A DNA stretch of 64,000 nucleotides, taken from NCBI GenBank assembly GCA_016704565.1, contig JADIZV010000004.1:62001-126000 (forward strand), written 5' to 3'. Below, piece after piece: positions 61,174-64,000 of the stretch. The stretch comes from Candidatus Phosphoribacter baldrii (GTDB lineage: Bacteria; Actinomycetota; Actinomycetes; Actinomycetales; Dermatophilaceae). Both the position numbers and the translations under genes were made by a program. The notes beneath the pieces are model-generated. The model was not told where the DNA came from. It saw nothing but the letters and a program-made list of their open reading frames with translations, and did no database searches. Every line of letters begins with the position of its first letter. The stretch's first letter is position 1.

Positions 61174-62337
61174 CTATGCCGTGCGGGCGGGCCACTGGAA
61201 CAGCGGGATCGCGATTTCGTCCTCGCTGACCGAGCCGTGCAGCCCCAACAGGGCGATGAGCTCCGGTCGCATCCGAACCGAATCGACGACGGCCATGCTG
61301 CCCAGGCAGTTGACCAAGACATCGCCGATGCGTGGCAACACCCGATCGGCCACGGACCCCGCTGGGCCGAAGAGCCCAGCCTCGATGGCCTCGGACCGGC
61401 TGATCACCGTGGCGTTCTCCCCGAGGCGCTCCCGCCATGTCTCAGACACGTCCTGGGCGGCGCCTGGCGCGCAATAGAGCTGCACCGAACGGGGTTCGCC
61501 CCCGACGTGCCGGACCCCGTCAAGCAGCCGCGGCTCGACCGCGAGATCGATCCGGTCCGCGAACGGAACCTCGACCATCCCGTGGTCGGCGGTGACATAG
61601 ACGGCCGTATCGGAGGGGACGGAGGCCACCAGCCGGCGCAACTCGGCGTCAACCCGCTCGACCTCCGCGCCCCACTCCGGCGAGCTCGGGCCATGGACGT
61701 GGCCGAGCTTGTCGACGTCGCCCCAGTAGAGGTAAACCAAAGCGCGCGGGGTCGCTCGGACCGCGGCGAGGGCTTCGTCGACGCGGGTCGCGAGTTGGTA
61801 TGCCGCGCGGAACCGGCCCCCGCGTAGCGCCGCGTTGGTCAGCCCCGAACCGTCGAAGAAGCCGGGACCGACCCGCGTGACGGCCACTCCTTCGGCCTCA
61901 GCGGCCTCGAAGACCGTCGGCTCGGGCTGCCAGGTGAACGGGTCGGGCCCGTCGTCCCAACTGAGCTCGTTGAGGATGCGGTCGGTCTCGGGCGTCGCGC
62001 CCGGGACGAGCACTTCGTAACCGACCAGGCCGTGCGCCCCCGGAGGCAGCCCGGTCCCGAAACTGCCCATCGACGTCGCCGTCGTCGATGGGAACCCACA
62101 CGTCAATCGGTATGCCGCGGCGAGCCCGGACCGCAGGAACGGCGCGTGACCGGCCCGGCGGCGGACGAGCGTGTCACCCAAGCCGTCGACCAGGACGACG
62201 ACAGCGCGACGGGCGGGGGTCAGCGGGATCAGGGGGCGGGCGGCATACCGGGGCGACCCGAGGGAGGCCAAGACCGACGGAAGGACCGCCGACAGGGTCC
62301 CGGCCCCGACCGGGAGGGCCGGCGGCGCAGAACCCAC
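61174..62337 (-). CDS. Alkaline-phosphatase-superfamily nucleotide pyrophosphatase/phosphodiesterase
   Basis: 387 residues from GTG. Metal and nucleophile motifs: AVVVLVDGLGDTLVRRRAG (Asp), TCGFPSTTATSMGSFGTGLP (Thr nucleophile), LVYLYWGDVDKLGHVHGPSS (Asp, His) and VYVTADHGMVEVPF (Asp, His). No signal peptide, so cytoplasmic. Substrate unknown. It starts two bases after the DUF5998 stop. Confidence 0.9.
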   Translation of the reverse strand: MGSAPPALPVGAGTLSAVLPSVLASLGSPRYAARPLIPLTPARRAVVVLVDGLGDTLVRRRAGHAPFLRSGLAAAYRLTCGFPSTTATSMGSFGTGLPPGAHGLVGYEVLVPGATPETDRILNELSWDDGPDPFTWQPEPTVFEAAEAEGVAVTRVGPGFFDGSGLTNAALRGGRFRAAYQLATRVDEALAAVRATPRALVYLYWGDVDKLGHVHGPSSPEWGAEVERVDAELRRLVASVPSDTAVYVTADHGMVEVPFADRIDLAVEPRLLDGVRHVGGEPRSVQLYCAPGAAQDVSETWRERLGENATVISRSEAIEAGLFGPAGSVADRVLPRIGDVLVNCLGSMAVVDSVRMRPELIALLGLHGSVSEDEIAIPLFQWPARTA

Positions 62338-62338
62338 C

Positions 62339-62938
62339 TCAGCGGCCGATCGTCGCCGACAGCGCCGAGGCGAAGTGGAGCGCGCGGGCCAGGGCCGCGT
62401 CGCCATCGGCGTCGGCGCTGATGCGCAGCGAGATGTCGTCGGCCGCGAGTGTCCCCTCGAAGCCATGGTCGGCCTCACACTGCGGGTCACCGCACGAAGC
62501 AGGCATGACGTCCAGGCGGCTCACGGCCCCCCAGCCCAGTGTCAGGGTGATCTCCCGACCGAGCGAACCCGGCACGTAGGCATCGGGATTGGCCACAACG
62601 TGGGCGAGCATGACCCCGCGCACCGCAGCCAACGGGATGCTCTCACTCGTCGCCGTCGCGACGGCGCGCTCGTGGTGGTCGTCGTGATCGTCGGCATGGA
62701 CGACGACGAGTTTGGTCGCCGTGAGGACGAGAACGGTGATGTGCCGGCGGACGGAGTCCTGGTCGAAGGTCGTCTCCTGGTGGACCAAGTGGGCCTGGAC
62801 GACATCACCGGCAAGGGTGGCGCCGACCACGTCGGCCACGAGGGCCGGGTAGTAACCGGCGTGCTGGATGTCCGACCTCAGCTCGACGGGCAGGCTGAAA
62901 CCGGGCACCTCACGGGGAACCTTACGCATGATGGCCAT
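62339..62938 (-). CDS. DUF5998 protein
   Basis: 199 residues: LPVELRSDIQHAGYYPALVA, DVVGATLAGDVVQAHLVHQE, LTATKLVVVHADDHDDHHER, SRLDVMPASCGDPQCEADHG. A conserved actinobacterial family of unknown function; the His/Asp-rich segment and Cys pair could bind metal. Heads a three-gene run with the phosphodiesterase and tdk. Confidence 0.85.
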   Translation of the reverse strand: MAIMRKVPREVPGFSLPVELRSDIQHAGYYPALVADVVGATLAGDVVQAHLVHQETTFDQDSVRRHITVLVLTATKLVVVHADDHDDHHERAVATATSESIPLAAVRGVMLAHVVANPDAYVPGSLGREITLTLGWGAVSRLDVMPASCGDPQCEADHGFEGTLAADDISLRISADADGDAALARALHFASALSATIGR

Positions 62939-62959
62939 TCTCTCCCATGGCCGCCTCGG

Positions 62960-64000
62960 TCAGGTCATCGCGCGGCGACTGGCGTCCTTGCGGGTCATGG
63001 CCGGGGCCACGAAGATCTCGGCCCCGAGGACGTCGACCCCTGCGCCCCAACAGTTCACCGGTTGCAACGACACCGACGCCAGCGTCGAGTGGTTATCGGC
63101 GAGCGTCGACACTCGGGCGATGAGATCACGCAGGTCATCGAGGTAGATCGGTTCCTTGCCGCCATGGCCGGTGAGCAGCGGGGCAGCCTTGACCGAAAAG
63201 ATCAGGTCGTCGACATCGACGTTGGTCAACGGCGGGATGCGGTAGCCGATGTCGCCGAGCAGATCAGTGGGCGGGCCGGCGATCGAGAACGACACGACGG
63301 GGCCGAAGAGCGGGTCCTCGGTGCTGCCGACGACGCAGGACACTCCCGGAGGTGACATCCGCTGGACGGCGAACCGGTCGGCCACGAAGGCGCCCAGCCG
63401 GTTGGTCAGCGACGCATGGGCATCGCGCACTGCCTCGGGTGAGGAGAGGTCGGGACGGACTCCGGTCACGCCCACCTGGTGGCGCAGCGCCGGCGCAATC
63501 ACCTTGAGGATGACGGGATATCCGAGCCGCTCGGCCGCCTCGACCGCCTCGTCGGCGTTGTGAACCAAGTCGGCGGGCCACAAGCCGATGCCGTATGCCG
63601 CGAGCACCTGGATGCACTCATCCTCGGTCAGTGCCCTCCCGTCGGGGCTGTCGGTGAGGACATTGTCGATGAGCTCCTCGACGACACCCTTCTCGATCCC
63701 CGAGGGGGCCACGAGCGTGCCCTTGTCGCGAGCCCGCCACTGCGCGTAGCGAGTTGCCGCCGCCACCGCTCGCACGGCGTCTTCAGGCATGGGGTATGCC
63801 GGGACCACCCGAGGGCGCTCGCCGGGGGTGTTCAAGGTCAGTTGCTCTGTGACGCCGCGCATGCCGAGGAACGTGGCCGTGCAGGTCTTGGTGCTGCGTC
63901 CGGCCTCATCCCGGACCGCCGCGGCGACCAACTCGTCGTCGGTGTAGATGGGGGGGATGAACGAGGCGATCACCGAGTCGACCCCGGGGTCATCGAAGGC
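62960..64000 (-). CDS. ADP-forming acyl-CoA synthetase/ATP-grasp protein (possible GNAT fusion), partial
   Basis: 346 C-terminal residues; the frame is open at the window's end. CoA-ligase subdomain (SVIASFIPPIYTDDELVAAA; VPAYPMPEDAVRAVAAATRY) is followed by an ATP-grasp domain: LTEDECIQVLAAYGIGLWPA, AAERLGYPVILKVIAPALRH, VQRMSPPGVSCVVGSTEDPL, FGPVVSFSIAG. In Actinobacteria this gene beside DUF5998 is usually a large protein that also carries a GNAT acetyltransferase domain (Pat-like lysine acetylation). That part lies beyond the window, so the fusion is inferred. Confidence 0.85.
   Translation of the reverse strand, partial: AFDDPGVDSVIASFIPPIYTDDELVAAAVRDEAGRSTKTCTATFLGMRGVTEQLTLNTPGERPRVVPAYPMPEDAVRAVAAATRYAQWRARDKGTLVAPSGIEKGVVEELIDNVLTDSPDGRALTEDECIQVLAAYGIGLWPADLVHNADEAVEAAERLGYPVILKVIAPALRHQVGVTGVRPDLSSPEAVRDAHASLTNRLGAFVADRFAVQRMSPPGVSCVVGSTEDPLFGPVVSFSIAGPPTDLLGDIGYRIPPLTNVDVDDLIFSVKAAPLLTGHGGKEPIYLDDLRDLIARVSTLADNHSTLASVSLQPVNCWGAGVDVLGAEIFVAPAMTRKDASRRAMT

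Overview
High-G+C actinobacterial chromosome. Small conserved genes of known Actinobacteria-only families (SepH, DUF3000, DUF3159, DUF3710, DUF4193, DUF5998, WhiB) and the order acn / RNA methyltransferase / APC transporter / two TrkA proteins / DUF3159 / OB-fold / DUF3710 / dut / DUF4193 / sepH point to a Micrococcales organism, probably near Intrasporangiaceae or Dermatophilaceae. That placement is inference; there is no rRNA here.

Layout. 1-4.4 kb: a GntR regulator (partial), a VOC protein divergent from a WYL regulator, and a GH42 beta-galactosidase broken by one in-frame amber codon. 4.4-18.6 kb: a 14.2-kb integrated element between 70-bp repeats that contain the 3' end of tRNA-Val. It carries a tyrosine integrase, excisionase-like HTH proteins, a replication-initiator-like gene with three internal dyads, a WhiB-like protein and an HK97-type prohead protease without capsid or terminase genes. 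It also has unknown cargo genes and three insertion sequences (ISL3, IS1380 and IS3 families). The plan recalls small prophage-like satellites such as phiRv1/phiRv2. 18.6-20.3 kb: tRNA-Val, tRNA-Cys, tRNA-Gly and a fourth insertion sequence.

20.4-35.2 kb: polyphosphate kinase 2, a RibD-like reductase, an ATP-dependent DNA ligase convergent with a LigD-type polymerase, a large secreted nuclease, MsrB, a DUF4349 lipoprotein, a DMT permease, DUF3000, RNase D, and a beta-oxidation pair (thiolase plus FadB/FadJ-like fusion). 35.2-43 kb: an HTH-MurA fusion protein, then a catabolic group (GntP-type permease, one-chain CoA-transferase, SDR dehydrogenase, GAF/PucR regulator) that looks suited to short-chain hydroxy- or keto-acids. 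43-50 kb: alpha/beta hydrolase, Dxs, aconitase and an RHH-PIN toxin-antitoxin pair. 50-64 kb: RNA methyltransferase, KimA-like potassium importer divergent from two TrkA proteins, the dut cluster, inositol monophosphatase, SepH, thymidine kinase, a phosphodiesterase, DUF5998 and a partial ADP-forming acyl-CoA synthetase.

The most unusual signal is not a gene. The non-palindromic word CGGCATAC / GTATGCCG recurs about 60 times by eye, equally on both strands and in all reading frames. It even forces rare ATA isoleucine codons, and four times it forms inverted pairs in intergenic hairpins, three of them at gene ends. It is nearly absent from the integrated element. The arrangement resembles DNA-uptake-signal or host-marking words in other bacteria, but its function here is unknown.
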